DNA from: Phycisphaerales bacterium
GTDB taxonomy: Bacteria > Planctomycetota > Phycisphaerae > Tepidisphaerales > Tepidisphaeraceae
Reading direction: 5' to 3'
Assembly (NCBI GenBank): GCA_020847375.1
Contig: JADLCB010000029.1
Span: forward strand, 62,001-126,000
Length of the DNA stretch: 64,000 nt
How positions within the stretch are numbered: position 1 is the first letter of the stretch; the number at the start of each line of letters is the position of its first letter. The notes beneath the pieces were generated by a model. It did not search any database, was not told the origin of the DNA, and worked only from the letters and a program-made list of their open reading frames with translations. The position numbers and the translations under genes were made by a program. This document shows positions 33,489 to 42,705 of this stretch, piece by piece.

Positions 33489-34082
33489 TTACTCTGACGT
33501 CGTTTCAGCCGAGGCGCTGTCGCCTTCAGAGGCTTGGGCGGCTTCGGCAGCCTTGGCTTTTTTACCCCCAGCCTTGCCAGTACCTTCGCGCGGGACAAAT
33601 TTCTTCTTTACCTTGGGAAATTCGTAGGTCTCTCCCTTGGCATTGTTCGCCTGACCGCCCGAACGGGTGATCAGATCAAACGCGCTGCGCGAATACTTGC
33701 CCGCCTGAATCGTCAGCTTTTTGCTGATTGCGCCCTCGCCCAGAATCTTCACCGGAAGCGCCGTGTCCTTGATCAGACCGGCTTCATACAGCGTGTTGCT
33801 GTCGATGATGCTGCCATCATCAAACTGCTGCAGATCCTGAACATTGACGATATGGTAACGGCGCTCAAATTCAAAATTGCTGAACCCGCGCTTGGGCAGG
33901 CGACGAAAAATGGGCATCTGCCCATGTTCGTGTCCACGTTTGACATATTTACCCACGCGCGCCTTGGCGCCCTTGGTACCACGGCCAGCGGTTTTACCTT
34001 CGCCGGCACTGCGGCCGCGCCCCTTGCGGGTTCGCTTGCGGTTGCGCGTTGCGCCGGACGTTATTTCGTGAATCATGCTCAT
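33489..34082 (-). CDS. rplO: 50S ribosomal protein L15
   Basis: Large-subunit protein of 197 residues against about 145 in E. coli. The N-terminal glycine-rich RNA-binding stretch is GRGRSAGEGKTAGRGTKG, followed by PIFRRLPKRGFSN. A basic then Ala/Ser/Glu tail of about 40 residues follows the core and appears specific to this lineage. It lies 123 bp after rpsE, with no rpmD (L30) between. Confidence 0.96.
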   Translation of the reverse strand: MSMIHEITSGATRNRKRTRKGRGRSAGEGKTAGRGTKGAKARVGKYVKRGHEHGQMPIFRRLPKRGFSNFEFERRYHIVNVQDLQQFDDGSIIDSNTLYEAGLIKDTALPVKILGEGAISKKLTIQAGKYSRSAFDLITRSGGQANNAKGETYEFPKVKKKFVPREGTGKAGGKKAKAAEAAQASEGDSASAETTSE

Positions 34083-34205
34083 GTCTGCTTCTCGTTGATC
34101 AATGTCCTGATATCAGGCCAATTACTAACTTGTCGTCATTCCCAGCCAGACCGGCGTGAAATCGCGGCGAGAACGCGCGATCACACCACCAACATTCATC
34201 CGCAC

Positions 34206-34922
34206 TCACGCGGTTTCCAGCTCGCCAGCGCCCTTGGGCAGCTCAACGCCGCGTTTCTGGCTGACACGCTCAGGCGACTGAATACGTCGCAGTGCATCCA
34301 ATGCGGCCTTGACCAGATTCTTCGGGCTGGTCGAACCATACGCCTTGGTCAGAATGTCTGTGATTCCAGCCAGTTCCAGCACGGGGCGCACACTCTTGCC
34401 GGCGGTAACACCCGTACCCGGACGCGCCGGAGCCAGAACAACGGTGCTGGCACCGGATCGTCCTGTTACCTGGTGCGGAATGGTCGTACCCTTCAGGCTG
34501 ACCTTCAGCATGTTCTTCCGCGCATCCTTGGTTGCCTTTTCCACAGCGGGCGGCACTTCATTGGCCTTGCCATAACCGATACCCACATTTCCCTGACGAT
34601 CACCCGCGATTACCAGTGCCCCGAAACTAAAGGTACGTCCACCTTTGACCACTTTGGAGCAGCGATAAATACGCACGACCGAGCTTTCCAGACCACCCTC
34701 TTCTTCGCGCGAGCGTCGCTCACGATTGCCGCCGCGCTGACCACCGCGCTGACCGCCACGCTGACCACGTTGCTGCCGACCCTGTCCTGAGTCTGCACCA
34801 GCACCACCGGCTTGATCCGTTGCCGATGCGGTTGTGTCCTGACTCTGATCAGCCTGCGCTTCGGCTGCAGCCTGGGTTTGTTCCTGTGTTTCAGCCTGAT
34901 TTTCCGAATTCTGCTCGCTCAT
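34206..34922 (-). CDS. rpsE: 30S ribosomal protein S5 with a long N-terminal extension
   Basis: Fidelity-related protein of the 30S subunit, 238 residues (E. coli 167). The conserved part starts near residue 80: VVRIYRCSKVVKGGRTFSFG, VGIGYGKANEVP, RSGASTVVLAPARPGTG and the C-terminal PKNLVKAALDAL. The first 75 residues are acidic and Gln-rich, then contain an RGG-like repeat (GQRGGQRGGQRGGNRER). The extension continues in frame from the only plausible ATG; it is a disordered, possibly RNA-binding tail. Confidence 0.95.
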   Translation of the reverse strand: MSEQNSENQAETQEQTQAAAEAQADQSQDTTASATDQAGGAGADSGQGRQQRGQRGGQRGGQRGGNRERRSREEEGGLESSVVRIYRCSKVVKGGRTFSFGALVIAGDRQGNVGIGYGKANEVPPAVEKATKDARKNMLKVSLKGTTIPHQVTGRSGASTVVLAPARPGTGVTAGKSVRPVLELAGITDILTKAYGSTSPKNLVKAALDALRRIQSPERVSQKRGVELPKGAGELETA

Positions 34923-35037
34923 GAAATACTTTCTGATTTGCCAGCTTTCCGGTCACATCGATCGTAATCATGCGCCGCGGGACAAATCGTTTTTCGTCCT
35001 GCCTTACTGGCAAGACTGCATAACCGTTTTAACAAAA

Positions 35038-35061
35038 GGCACAGGTGTTCAAGCCTGTGCC
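35038..35061 (-). terminator. terminator-like hairpin between rplR and rpsE
   Basis: On the minus strand GGCACAGG (35061-35054) pairs perfectly with CCTGTGCC (35045-35038) around an 8-nt loop, and TTTTGTT follows. It starts 7 nt after the rplR stop codon. The U-tract is imperfect, so partial termination or RNA processing inside the spc operon is more likely than full termination. Confidence 0.6.
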
Positions 35062-35067
35062 ACCAGT

Positions 35068-35436
35068 CTAAAATTTCAGGCCTGCCTCACGGGCCGCATC
35101 CGCCAGTGCCTTGATCCGGCCGTGATACGAGCGGCCACCACGATCAAAAACCACCTGCGTAATTCCCGCAGCCTTGGCACGCTCGGCCACTGTTTTCCCC
35201 ACCGTCTTGGCAGCGGCGATATTACCGCCGTTGGCCAGATCGCCACGGACTTCCTTTTCGATGCTCGTGGCTGAAACTAGCGTCTTACCTTCGTAATCAT
35301 TGATGATCTGGCAGGTGACGTGTTTATCCGACCTGAAAACGCTCAAGCGCGGACGCTCGGCGCTTCCAAACACATTCTTGCGCACACGCCACTTGCGACG
35401 CTGCAGTCTCTGGGCTTTGGCTTTTTCACGATTCAT
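35068..35436 (-). CDS. rplR: 50S ribosomal protein L18
   Basis: A 5S rRNA-binding protein with 122 residues. Recognised by [20 protein letters not shown], the [18 protein letters not shown] strand pair and the C-terminal [20 protein letters not shown]. It has a short basic N-terminus. A terminator-like hairpin follows 7 nt after the stop. Confidence 0.98.
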   Translation of the reverse strand: MNREKAKAQRLQRRKWRVRKNVFGSAERPRLSVFRSDKHVTCQIINDYEGKTLVSATSIEKEVRGDLANGGNIAAAKTVGKTVAERAKAAGITQVVFDRGGRSYHGRIKALADAAREAGLKF

Positions 35437-35591
35437 GTTTTTATATCCCTTTCAATCACAAGGGCTTCGGTTGAAGTACGAACGCCCGATTGAAACTCAG
35501 CAAATTTCCCAGCCGTTCAATTTGCGGCTGATTATTTTTCAACTTCATTGCCCAGCCAATGATGCGCCGAGCAACTGCTGGAATGCCTGCC

Positions 35592-36140
35592 TTATTTGGC
35601 GCCGGCACCAGCAAAGGCCTTGCCGGGCTTGATCTTGACCTGTTCGCCCTCATAGCGAATACCCTTGCCCTTATACGGTTCGGGCTTGCGCAGATTACGA
35701 ACCTGGGCGGCAAACTGACCCACCGCCTGCTTGTCTGCACCGGTCACGACGATCTTATTACCGGCCTCCAGCGCGATGCTTACGCTACCGGGGATCGCAA
35801 CCGTCAATTGATTGGCATAACCAACGGACAGAACCAGGTTCTTACCTTTTTGTTCAGCTCGATAACCAACGCCCTGCACCTCCAGCACCTTGCGATAGCC
35901 CGTGGTCACACCTTCGACCATGTTGGCCAGCAAAGCGCGGGTCAGACCGTGCAGCGCCTTGGATTGCTTTTCATCATCCGGACGCTCGACAACCAGGTTG
36001 CCGTCCGATTGCGACACTTTGATCGTCGGGTGGACGCTAAACGAGAGTTTCCCCTTGGGGCCTTCCACTGCAACGTCCTGGCCGCTGATACTGACTTTGG
36101 CCTTGCCGACGGGAATGGGTTTTTTACCAATTCGGCTCAT
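35592..36140 (-). CDS. rplF: 50S ribosomal protein L6
   Basis: A 182-residue large-subunit protein near the sarcin-ricin loop, of normal length. The N-terminal copy of the fold starts SRIGKKPIPVGKAKVSISG; the C-terminal signature is KPEPYKGKGIRYEGEQV. Lies between rpsH and rplR with gaps of 107 and 155 bp. Confidence 0.98.
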   Translation of the reverse strand: MSRIGKKPIPVGKAKVSISGQDVAVEGPKGKLSFSVHPTIKVSQSDGNLVVERPDDEKQSKALHGLTRALLANMVEGVTTGYRKVLEVQGVGYRAEQKGKNLVLSVGYANQLTVAIPGSVSIALEAGNKIVVTGADKQAVGQFAAQVRNLRKPEPYKGKGIRYEGEQVKIKPGKAFAGAGAK

Positions 36141-36247
36141 TTGACACCTGAATACTTTCTATTGCCGACCTTTTATTTACTGACTTCTTTATCGCGAACA
36201 GCTGGCGGCACATTTTCGACACCTTCATGCCAGACTCGATCCGTTCA

Positions 36248-36646
36248 TCAGCTCACGGTGCAAAGCAATTCGCCACCGACATTCGCCTCACGGGCAGCCC
36301 GGTCGCTCATCACGCCCTTGCTCGTCGAGATCACCACGACGCCCAGCCCATTGAGTACCTTGGGCAGCTCATCCACCTTGCGGTAGACACGGCGCCCCGG
36401 TTTACTCTGGCGTTCGATCGCATGAATGACAGCGCCGCCGTTGATCGAATATTTCAGTTTAACGCGCAGTTGACCCTGGTTGCCGTCCTCGATGGCATCG
36501 AAGGATTCGATATATCCTTCGGTCAGCAAGACCTGGGCAATACCCGTGCAGATTTTGCTGCGCGGGATAATGACCATCTTGCGTCCAACGCGGTTGGCGT
36601 TACGGATTCGGGTCAACATGTCAGCGATGGGATCTTGGTTATTCAT
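36248..36646 (-). CDS. rpsH: 30S ribosomal protein S8
   Basis: A central-domain 16S rRNA-binding protein, 132 residues. N-terminal DMLTRIRNANRVGR and the C-terminal rRNA-contacting motif ISTSKGVMSDRAAREANVGG are diagnostic. In E. coli, S8 is the translational repressor of the spc operon; no equivalent target was recognised here. Confidence 0.98.
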   Translation of the reverse strand: MNNQDPIADMLTRIRNANRVGRKMVIIPRSKICTGIAQVLLTEGYIESFDAIEDGNQGQLRVKLKYSINGGAVIHAIERQSKPGRRVYRKVDELPKVLNGLGVVVISTSKGVMSDRAAREANVGGELLCTVS

Positions 36647-36751
36647 CGCGAAGCAATTCCTCAGTGCTGAGTTCTGAGTTAACAGGGCTGGGTATTGGTT
36701 GTTCCCACCTCAGCATGCGGGACGCACCACCCAGCGACCATTTGTTGTTTC

Positions 36752-37021
36752 TTACCAACTTGCCTTTTTCAGGCCCGGAATCTTACCGGCCAGTGCCAGC
36801 TCCCGGAGTTTAATACGACAAATCTTGAACTTGCGCAGAACACCCTTGCTGCGACCCGTCAGCTCGCAGCGCAGATGGCTGCGCGTCGGGCTGGCGTCAC
36901 GCGGAAGTTTGCTCAAGGCGGCGTAGTTCTTTTCCTTCTTGAGCTGAAGACGCTTTTCTGCATAGCGCTTTACCGTCTCCTCACGCCTCTTTTGTTTGGT
37001 TACCCAGGCTTTTGTTGCCAT
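36752..37021 (-). CDS. rpsN: 30S ribosomal protein S14 (zinc-independent form)
   Basis: An 89-residue S14 of the C-minus type. It has no CxxC zinc motifs; the corresponding region reads [20 protein letters not shown]. The C-terminus [18 protein letters not shown] is typical. It contrasts with the zinc-binding L36 of the same cluster. Confidence 0.97.
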   Translation of the reverse strand: MATKAWVTKQKRREETVKRYAEKRLQLKKEKNYAALSKLPRDASPTRSHLRCELTGRSKGVLRKFKICRIKLRELALAGKIPGLKKASW

Positions 37022-37121
37022 ATCACTTTCCTATTTGACTTCAATCTCTTGCTCGCCCGCGTGCCATGCTACAGTTTGAATGAACTAAGCACCGGACAAT
37101 CATCAACTTCCTGACCAGCGT

Positions 37122-37817
37122 CTACGCGCTCTTTTTCTCCATATCCCGGAACGGCATACCAAACTGCCGCAGCAATTCGCGCCCGGCTTCAACCTGCTGA
37201 GCGCTGGTAACCATGGTGATATTCATTCCCTGCTGGAACGTCACCTCGGCGCCATCGACTTCGGGGAAAACGGTCTGTTCGGAAAATCCGAAATTGTAGT
37301 TGCCGTTCTTGTCAAAGCCCTTGGGATCCAGCCCACGAAAGTCTTTCACGCGCGGAATCGCCAGCGAGATCAGACGATCGAGAAATTCATACATCCGCTT
37401 GCCACGCAGCGTCACCTTCAGACCGGTTTCCATGTCCTCGCGAATCTTGAAGTTGGAGACCGCCTTCTTCGAGCGGCAACGAACCGGCTTCTGACCGGCG
37501 ATGACACTCAATTCGCGCTCCGCCTTGTCGATATTGGCCTTGCCTTCACCGCCGGCAATGGCAAAACGACCAACGCCCATCGAAATAACAATCTTTTCCA
37601 GCCGTGGTACCGCCATCAGGTTCTTGTAACCGAACTTCTGCTGCAGCGCCGGAACGATCTGCTTGGCATAGCGCTCGATCAAGCGTGGTTCGGGTGCTGG
37701 CTGCTGCGCCGTTTCATCCACCACTTCTTCGGTCTCAATTTTTTTACTCTTAGCGGCTTTCCGTGCTGCAATCTGCTCAGCACTGGGCTTGCCTTTTTTC
37801 TTCTGTTCGTCTGCCAT
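37122..37817 (-). CDS. rplE: 50S ribosomal protein L5 with N-terminal extension
   Basis: A 5S rRNA- and tRNA-contacting protein, 231 residues against about 179 usually. The conserved part begins near residue 48 (RYAKQIVPALQQKFGYKN). Further marks are MAVPRLEKIVISMGVG, AGQKPVRCRSKKAVSNFKIR and the C-terminal NITMVTSAQQVEAGRELL. The first 45 residues are Lys/Ala then Glu/Pro-rich and probably disordered. Confidence 0.96.
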   Translation of the reverse strand: MADEQKKKGKPSAEQIAARKAAKSKKIETEEVVDETAQQPAPEPRLIERYAKQIVPALQQKFGYKNLMAVPRLEKIVISMGVGRFAIAGGEGKANIDKAERELSVIAGQKPVRCRSKKAVSNFKIREDMETGLKVTLRGKRMYEFLDRLISLAIPRVKDFRGLDPKGFDKNGNYNFGFSEQTVFPEVDGAEVTFQQGMNITMVTSAQQVEAGRELLRQFGMPFRDMEKKSA

Positions 37818-37890
37818 AAAAGCCTCTTAACAATCGCTGGTCTGCCTGGAACACTGCTTCAGGTCCGCAGCATCTCGCCTTGTTTGATTA

Positions 37891-38217
37891 CTATTTACCG
37901 ACGCGACCAAGATCAGCGCCGTTTTTAATCGCAATACGGTGCTTGCCATCCGATTTTTCCACAAATCGAACCCGTGTCGCCTGACCGCTGGTCGGTTCAA
38001 CCGGCAATACGTTGCTGATGTGGATCGCTGCGTCTTTCTTGATTCGGCCACCCTGCGGATAACGCTGGCTGGGCCGAACATGCTTCCACACCGTGTTAAT
38101 GCCTTCAACAATAACACGATCCTTGTCGCTGATAATTTTCAGGACTTTTCCCGTTTTGCCCTTGTCGGTACCAGCGATCACCTTGACCATGTCGCCTGTT
38201 TTAATGTGTCGTGCCAT
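37891..38217 (-). CDS. rplX: 50S ribosomal protein L24
   Basis: An assembly-initiating large-subunit protein of 108 residues. The KOW motif is MVKVIAGTDKGKTGKVLKI. The strand VIVEGINTVWKHVRPSQ and the tail region GGRIKKDAAIHISNV follow. Between rplN and rplE as usual. Confidence 0.98.
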   Translation of the reverse strand: MARHIKTGDMVKVIAGTDKGKTGKVLKIISDKDRVIVEGINTVWKHVRPSQRYPQGGRIKKDAAIHISNVLPVEPTSGQATRVRFVEKSDGKHRIAIKNGADLGRVGK

Positions 38218-38306
38218 CGTTTCTGCCAGTTATCAGTTTCAAATTATTCGATCACACATCATCGCAACCGCTTCGCCAGCCCGCACGGGCAATTTGCCCT
38301 CTGGTC

Positions 38307-38693
38307 TTACACCACTTCGCTGGCCAGGGAGACGATCTTCATAAAGTTCTTCTCACGCAGCTCACGGGCCACCGCTCCGAAAATACGCGTGCCACGCGGA
38401 TTGTTTTCCTTGTCAATCACAACGGCTGCATTCTTATCGAAGCGAACCAGGCTCCCGTCGGGGCGGCGTGTCGCGTGCTTGGTTCGCACGATCACGCAGC
38501 GTATCACATCACCCTGCTTGACATCGCCGGCGGGAATCGCCTTCTTGACGGCGCAGATGATAATGTCACCCACACCGGCCACCCGCCGCTTGAAACGGCC
38601 TTTACTGCTGCTTCCGCGTAACACCTTGATGCACTGTGCCTGTTTGGCACCGGTGTTATCTGCGATATCAAGCATTGTTTGTTGCTGGATCAT
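38307..38693 (-). CDS. rplN: 50S ribosomal protein L14
   Basis: An intersubunit bridge protein with 128 residues. It opens [20 protein letters not shown] and contains [20 protein letters not shown], then [15 protein letters not shown] and the C-terminal [21 protein letters not shown] single-residue-length difference from E. coli lies in loops only. Confidence 0.98.
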   Translation of the reverse strand: MIQQQTMLDIADNTGAKQAQCIKVLRGSSSKGRFKRRVAGVGDIIICAVKKAIPAGDVKQGDVIRCVIVRTKHATRRPDGSLVRFDKNAAVVIDKENNPRGTRIFGAVARELREKNFMKIVSLASEVV

Positions 38694-38778
38694 GACTCAA
38701 TCCGTTTTTCTTAATCCGAAATTACTTGATGCCTTCATCAACTTCCCGCGACGTACACCGGCTTATCAAAACCGGTTA

Positions 38779-39111
38779 CTACTCGGAAACCTTCCCGGTC
38801 ATCACTTGTTCCGCCGAAATCTGCACCGCACGCTCAGGGGCCTTGGAGACAACCCGCAACAACCGATGATGCTTGGTCTTGCTCAACGGGCGGCATTCGG
38901 CGATTTCAACCGTATCGCCTTCGCGCGCTTCGTTGTTTTCATCGTGAGCATGCAGCACCGTCTGCCGACGCAGATACTTCCCGTACTTGGGGTGCTTGGT
39001 CTGATAATCGACAACAACCTTGATTGTCTTATTGCCTTTATCCGAAGCAACCACACCCTGGATCGTACGCAAAAGGGATCGTTGGCTGGTTGTCGCGCTT
39101 GCTTGTGCCAT
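38779..39111 (-). CDS. rpsQ: 30S ribosomal protein S17
   Basis: A 110-residue OB-fold protein of the 30S body. Marks are [20 protein letters not shown], the loop [20 protein letters not shown] and [21 protein letters not shown] roughly 25-residue C-terminal extension exceeds E. coli S17. Start at 39111 chosen because the upstream 35 codons of open frame encode no S17-like sequence and run into the intergenic region after rpmC. Confidence 0.97.
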   Translation of the reverse strand: MAQASATTSQRSLLRTIQGVVASDKGNKTIKVVVDYQTKHPKYGKYLRRQTVLHAHDENNEAREGDTVEIAECRPLSKTKHHRLLRVVSKAPERAVQISAEQVMTGKVSE

Positions 39112-39160
39112 TGTTATTCTCTTACCAGTTTTGCAGAACCGAAATTCTGACCATCTATTA

Positions 39161-39364
39161 TTACTTCGCAGCCTGTTCCAGTTGACGCTGACGCAGGATC
39201 GTCTTGATCCGGGCAATATCGCGCCTGGCCTTGGCGATCTGGCTGGGGTCTTCCAACTTTTCCGTAACCGCCTGGGTACGCAGCGTGAACAGGTGCTTTT
39301 GCCGACTCAGCAGATCCTGCTCCAGTGCGCTCTGCTCTTTTTCCCGCAATTCTTTGACTTTCAT
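39161..39364 (-). CDS. rpmC: 50S ribosomal protein L29
   Basis: A 67-residue two-helix protein near the exit tunnel. It begins [18 protein letters not shown] and contains the family helix [20 protein letters not shown] and [13 protein letters not shown]. Between rplP and rpsQ. Confidence 0.97.
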   Translation of the reverse strand: MKVKELREKEQSALEQDLLSRQKHLFTLRTQAVTEKLEDPSQIAKARRDIARIKTILRQRQLEQAAK

Positions 39365-39401
39365 AACTACCTCAAGCCTGTACGGCTATATTCATCAATT
39401 T

Positions 39402-39824
39402 TTATGCCACCGCGTGACGCCGTGCCACGAACCGGCAATTCACCGGCATCTTGTGCGCCACTCGCGCCAACGCCTGTTTGGCCGTTCGTTCATCCACGCC
39501 GGTGATTTCAAACAGAACCTGACCGGGCTTGACCACCGCCACCCAGAATTCCGGTTCGCCCTTACCCTTGCCCATACGTGTTTCCAGGGGCTTGGCTGAT
39601 ACCGGTTTGTGCGGGAAGATACGAATAAACAACCGACCTTCTCGACGCAGATAGTGGCTACACGCGACACGACCAGCTTCAATTTGCCGGGCTGTGATCC
39701 ACGAGCCTTCGGTGGTCTGCAGGCCATAATCGCCAAACGCGACATAGTTCCCGCGGCTGGCATTGCCTTTCATTTTTCCCCGCTGGCTCTTGCGGAACTT
39801 CACTCTTTTTGGCATCAACGGCAT
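39402..39824 (-). CDS. rplP: 50S ribosomal protein L16
   Basis: A large-subunit protein that helps place the A-site tRNA elbow, 140 residues. It opens [20 protein letters not shown], with [20 protein letters not shown], then [20 protein letters not shown] and [23 protein letters not shown] 39815 (MPKRVK) is an alternative start. Confidence 0.98.
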   Translation of the reverse strand: MPLMPKRVKFRKSQRGKMKGNASRGNYVAFGDYGLQTTEGSWITARQIEAGRVACSHYLRREGRLFIRIFPHKPVSAKPLETRMGKGKGEPEFWVAVVKPGQVLFEITGVDERTAKQALARVAHKMPVNCRFVARRHAVA

Positions 39825-39889
39825 TGAGCACCAACCTTAAATACTGTCTAAACACTCGCCTTACTTCGCCTGCACGAAACAACCCCGCC

Positions 39890-40588
39890 TTACCGGCGAC
39901 CGCGACGCGGGCCACCACCAGGACGAACATCTGTTTCCAGCACTTCTTCACCATACATTCCGCGATAGATCCACGTCTTGACACCAATCGTGCCATAGGT
40001 TGTGAACGCAATCGCGTATCCATAATTCACATCGGCCTGCAACGTGGTCAGTGGAACCGAACCCGTCGTCGCCTTTTCGCTGCGGGCAATTTCCGAACCA
40101 CCCAGACGGCCACTCACCTGCACCCGAATACCCTTGGCGCCAGCCTGCATTGTGGCATCCATGCGCATCTTCAAAACGCGACGAAAACTCGCACGCTTCT
40201 TCAACTGCTCGGCAATCCCCTCAGCCACCAACTGGGCATTGAGGTCGGGGTTCTTGATCTCAGTCACCTTGATCGGAGCGACCTTGCGCTTGATCAGGTC
40301 TTCAACTTCTTCACGCAATTTATCCACTTCGGCACCCTTGGGGCCGATCACCAGACCGGGTCGGGCGGTACGCAGGGTGATGGTCACTTCCTCACGGGTG
40401 CGCTCGATCAATATATCGCTTACAGCAGCAAACGGCGGGCGACGATTCAGCTTGCGGTCAATCAGTTCCCGAATCGCCTGATCTTCCACCAGGAAATCGC
40501 CGTACGCATGCTTGGGCGCATACCACCGTGATTTCCAGTCTTCCGTAATGCCCACTCGGAACCCGAGAGGATTGACTTTTTGACCCAT
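39890..40588 (-). CDS. rpsC: 30S ribosomal protein S3
   Basis: An mRNA-entry protein with 232 residues. It opens MGQKVNPLGFRVGITEDWKS. The KH domain has GLVIGPKGAEVDKLREEVE. The C-terminal domain contains MRMDATMQAGAKGIRVQVSG and GRLGGSEIAR. The short basic C-terminal end GGGPRRGRR is normal. Confidence 0.98.
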   Translation of the reverse strand: MGQKVNPLGFRVGITEDWKSRWYAPKHAYGDFLVEDQAIRELIDRKLNRRPPFAAVSDILIERTREEVTITLRTARPGLVIGPKGAEVDKLREEVEDLIKRKVAPIKVTEIKNPDLNAQLVAEGIAEQLKKRASFRRVLKMRMDATMQAGAKGIRVQVSGRLGGSEIARSEKATTGSVPLTTLQADVNYGYAIAFTTYGTIGVKTWIYRGMYGEEVLETDVRPGGGPRRGRR

Positions 40589-40667
40589 GATTATCTCGTC
40601 GCTTTGTTCACTTTACGTCTTCTTGTCACTCACCGGTTCACCGGTGCACCTCGTCAATCACCGCAGA

Positions 40668-41000
40668 TCAGCGCTCATCCAGCGTCACGCAAATATGACT
40701 GGTCCGCTTGAAAATGGAGTACGCCTTGCCGCGATCCTTCGGTTGAAACCGCTTGATGATCGGGCCTGGATCCACATGAGCCGACGCAACATACAGCGTG
40801 TTGCGTGCTGGGACTTCCTGCTCGTTGGCATTGGCCACCGCTGACCGGATGACCTTTTCAACCAGTACGCTGGCACGCTGCTTGGAAAAACGCAGCATCG
40901 ACAAGGCATCGTCAACATCACGGCCACGAATCAGATCAACCACCAGCCGCGCCTTTCGCGGGCTGATCCGAGCGAATCGATGTTTAGCTGGAAACGGCAT
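40668..41000 (-). CDS. rplV: 50S ribosomal protein L22
   Basis: A tunnel-lining protein with 110 residues: RFARISPRKARLVVDLIRGR at the start, VEKVIRSAVANANEQ and the beta-hairpin loop before the C-terminal RTSHICVTLDE. No tunnel-loop insertion typical of macrolide resistance can be judged without alignment. Confidence 0.98.
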   Translation of the reverse strand: MPFPAKHRFARISPRKARLVVDLIRGRDVDDALSMLRFSKQRASVLVEKVIRSAVANANEQEVPARNTLYVASAHVDPGPIIKRFQPKDRGKAYSIFKRTSHICVTLDER

Positions 41001-41096
41001 CTTAAAATCCTTACCTGAACTCAGCTCATTCTGCTTGTTTCAGCAAACCCGGCTGAATCCCATTCAACATCTCAAACAAACAACCGACCACGCGAC

Positions 41097-41375
41097 CTAT
41101 CGGGCGACTTCCTTTTTGGCGCCGCTGTGACCACGGAACACGCGCGTCGGAGAAAATTCACCAAGCTTATGTCCGACCATGTCTTCCTGGACAAACACAC
41201 GCAGGAACTTGTTTCCGTTGTGCACTTCAAACGTATGGCCGACAAATTCCGGAATAATCGTGCAGGCACGCGACCAAGTTTTGATCGGGGTCTTAGCTCG
41301 ATTTTCGTTCAGCTTTGCCACTTTGACGAACAGTTTTTCATCGACAAAAGGGCCTTTTTTGCTGCTTCTGCTCAT
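41097..41375 (-). CDS. rpsS: 30S ribosomal protein S19
   Basis: A head protein that forms a complex with S13, 92 residues. Marks are [38 protein letters not shown], then [20 protein letters not shown] and [13 protein letters not shown]. Confidence 0.98.
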   Translation of the reverse strand: MSRSSKKGPFVDEKLFVKVAKLNENRAKTPIKTWSRACTIIPEFVGHTFEVHNGNKFLRVFVQEDMVGHKLGEFSPTRVFRGHSGAKKEVAR

Positions 41376-41435
41376 ATCTCGTTACCCGTTATCTGCTGCC
41401 GCAACCATCAATGGATCGGGCAGCTCGCCTATGCC

Positions 41436-42302
41436 TTACACGTTTACAGTCTGCGGCCGCTGCTGATGCTTACCAAACTTACGACGGCGCAGAATCAATT
41501 TTTCACTATGTTTTCTGGAGTTACGCGTCTTGCCACCCTTGGCCAGTACGCCCGTCCGGCTTACCGGATGACGACCACCATTGGCACGACCTTCACCACC
41601 ACCCAGCGGATGGTCGATCGGGTTTTTCGCCTTGGCACGACTTAACGGGCGAATGCCCATGTGCCGGCTTCGGCCCGCTTTACCGATGGAAAAATTGCTC
41701 CAGTCCAGATTGCCAAGCTGGCCAATCGTTGCCCGACAGGAACTCTTGATTCGGCGCATTTCGCCCGATGGTAGAATAATGACCGACCACTCGCCTTCTT
41801 TGGCGCCCAGTCGACCAACTCCACCGGCGGATCGAACCAGTTTCCCGCCCTGCCCGGGGTTCATTTCGATATTATGAATTTCCAGACCGGCTGGGATATT
41901 GGCCAGCGGCATGCTGTTGCCAGCCTCCGGTGCCACACTTTCACCGCTGATCACCGTTGCGCCAATCTGCAGTTTGTTCGGCGCCAAAATATACGATTTT
42001 TTCCCGTCCGCGTACTCGATCAGCGCGATATTACACGACCGATTCGGGTCATATTCGATGGCTAGCACTTTGGCCGGCACGTTATCGCGCTGACGCTTGA
42101 AGTCAATCAGCCGATACAACCGCTTATTACCGCCGCCACGCCCCTGGGCAGTAATGACACCATGATGATTGCGGCCGTTGGCGCGGCGCTTGCCCACCGT
42201 GAGCGATTTTTCCGGCTTGAACTTGGTCAGCTCAGCCTTGTAGTCGATCACGCTGGCGTCGCGGCGGCCGGCGGAGGTCGGATTGTATAGCTTGATAGCC
42301 AT
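41436..42302 (-). CDS. rplB: 50S ribosomal protein L2
   Basis: A peptidyl-transferase-centre protein with 288 residues. It opens MAIKLYNPTSAGRRDASVID and contains NNHGVIT-type RNHHGVITAQGRGGGNKRLY, then GGVGRLGAKEGEWSVIILPS. The highly conserved loop reads DHPLGGGEGRANGGRHPVS; E. coli has DHPHGGGEGR here, so the second His is Leu. The rest is typical. Confidence 0.98.
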   Translation of the reverse strand: MAIKLYNPTSAGRRDASVIDYKAELTKFKPEKSLTVGKRRANGRNHHGVITAQGRGGGNKRLYRLIDFKRQRDNVPAKVLAIEYDPNRSCNIALIEYADGKKSYILAPNKLQIGATVISGESVAPEAGNSMPLANIPAGLEIHNIEMNPGQGGKLVRSAGGVGRLGAKEGEWSVIILPSGEMRRIKSSCRATIGQLGNLDWSNFSIGKAGRSRHMGIRPLSRAKAKNPIDHPLGGGEGRANGGRHPVSRTGVLAKGGKTRNSRKHSEKLILRRRKFGKHQQRPQTVNV

Positions 42303-42361
42303 GATTATTCAGTCCACTTCAGGTCAGCCAGCCGGTGTCGGCACCTGCTGGCAGTTTTTAC

Positions 42362-42640
42362 TTAAAACAGTTCAATCCTCGAGTCTTCGTGCAGGGTGAC
42401 AATCGCGCGCTTCCAGTCGCTGGTTGTAACCACCCGCGTTTTGCTGCGACGCGGCTTACCCGCGCGATTGATCGTGCGCACGCTGGTCACCTTCACCGAG
42501 TACAGGCTTTCAACCGCCTGCTTGATCTGATACTTGTTCGCATCATTGGCCACCTTGAAAACGTACGAATTACCCTGCTCCTGCAGGCGCGTCGCCTTTT
42601 CGGTTACCAGCGGCTTGATGATCACATTTGTGCTGTCCAT
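42362..42640 (-). CDS. rplW: 50S ribosomal protein L23
   Basis: A tunnel-exit docking protein for trigger factor and SRP, 92 residues. Features: IIKPLVTEKATRLQEQGNSY, the YQIKQAVESLYSVKVTSVRT core and the C-terminal KRAIVTLHEDSRIELF. Confidence 0.97.
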   Translation of the reverse strand: MDSTNVIIKPLVTEKATRLQEQGNSYVFKVANDANKYQIKQAVESLYSVKVTSVRTINRAGKPRRSKTRVVTTSDWKRAIVTLHEDSRIELF

Positions 42641-42705
42641 GAGCTGATCCGTTACCTTGAGAACTTCAATTCAAAACGCCTGATGATCCTTATCGCCTGA
42701 CTCGC

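Noticed and set aside
31963-33627. 554-codon open frame antisense to secY
   Set aside because: It is a shadow of secY; no domain and biased composition.
33534-34790. 418-codon open frame antisense to rplO and rpsE
   Set aside because: It crosses two real genes and their intergenic gap, and has no recognisable content.
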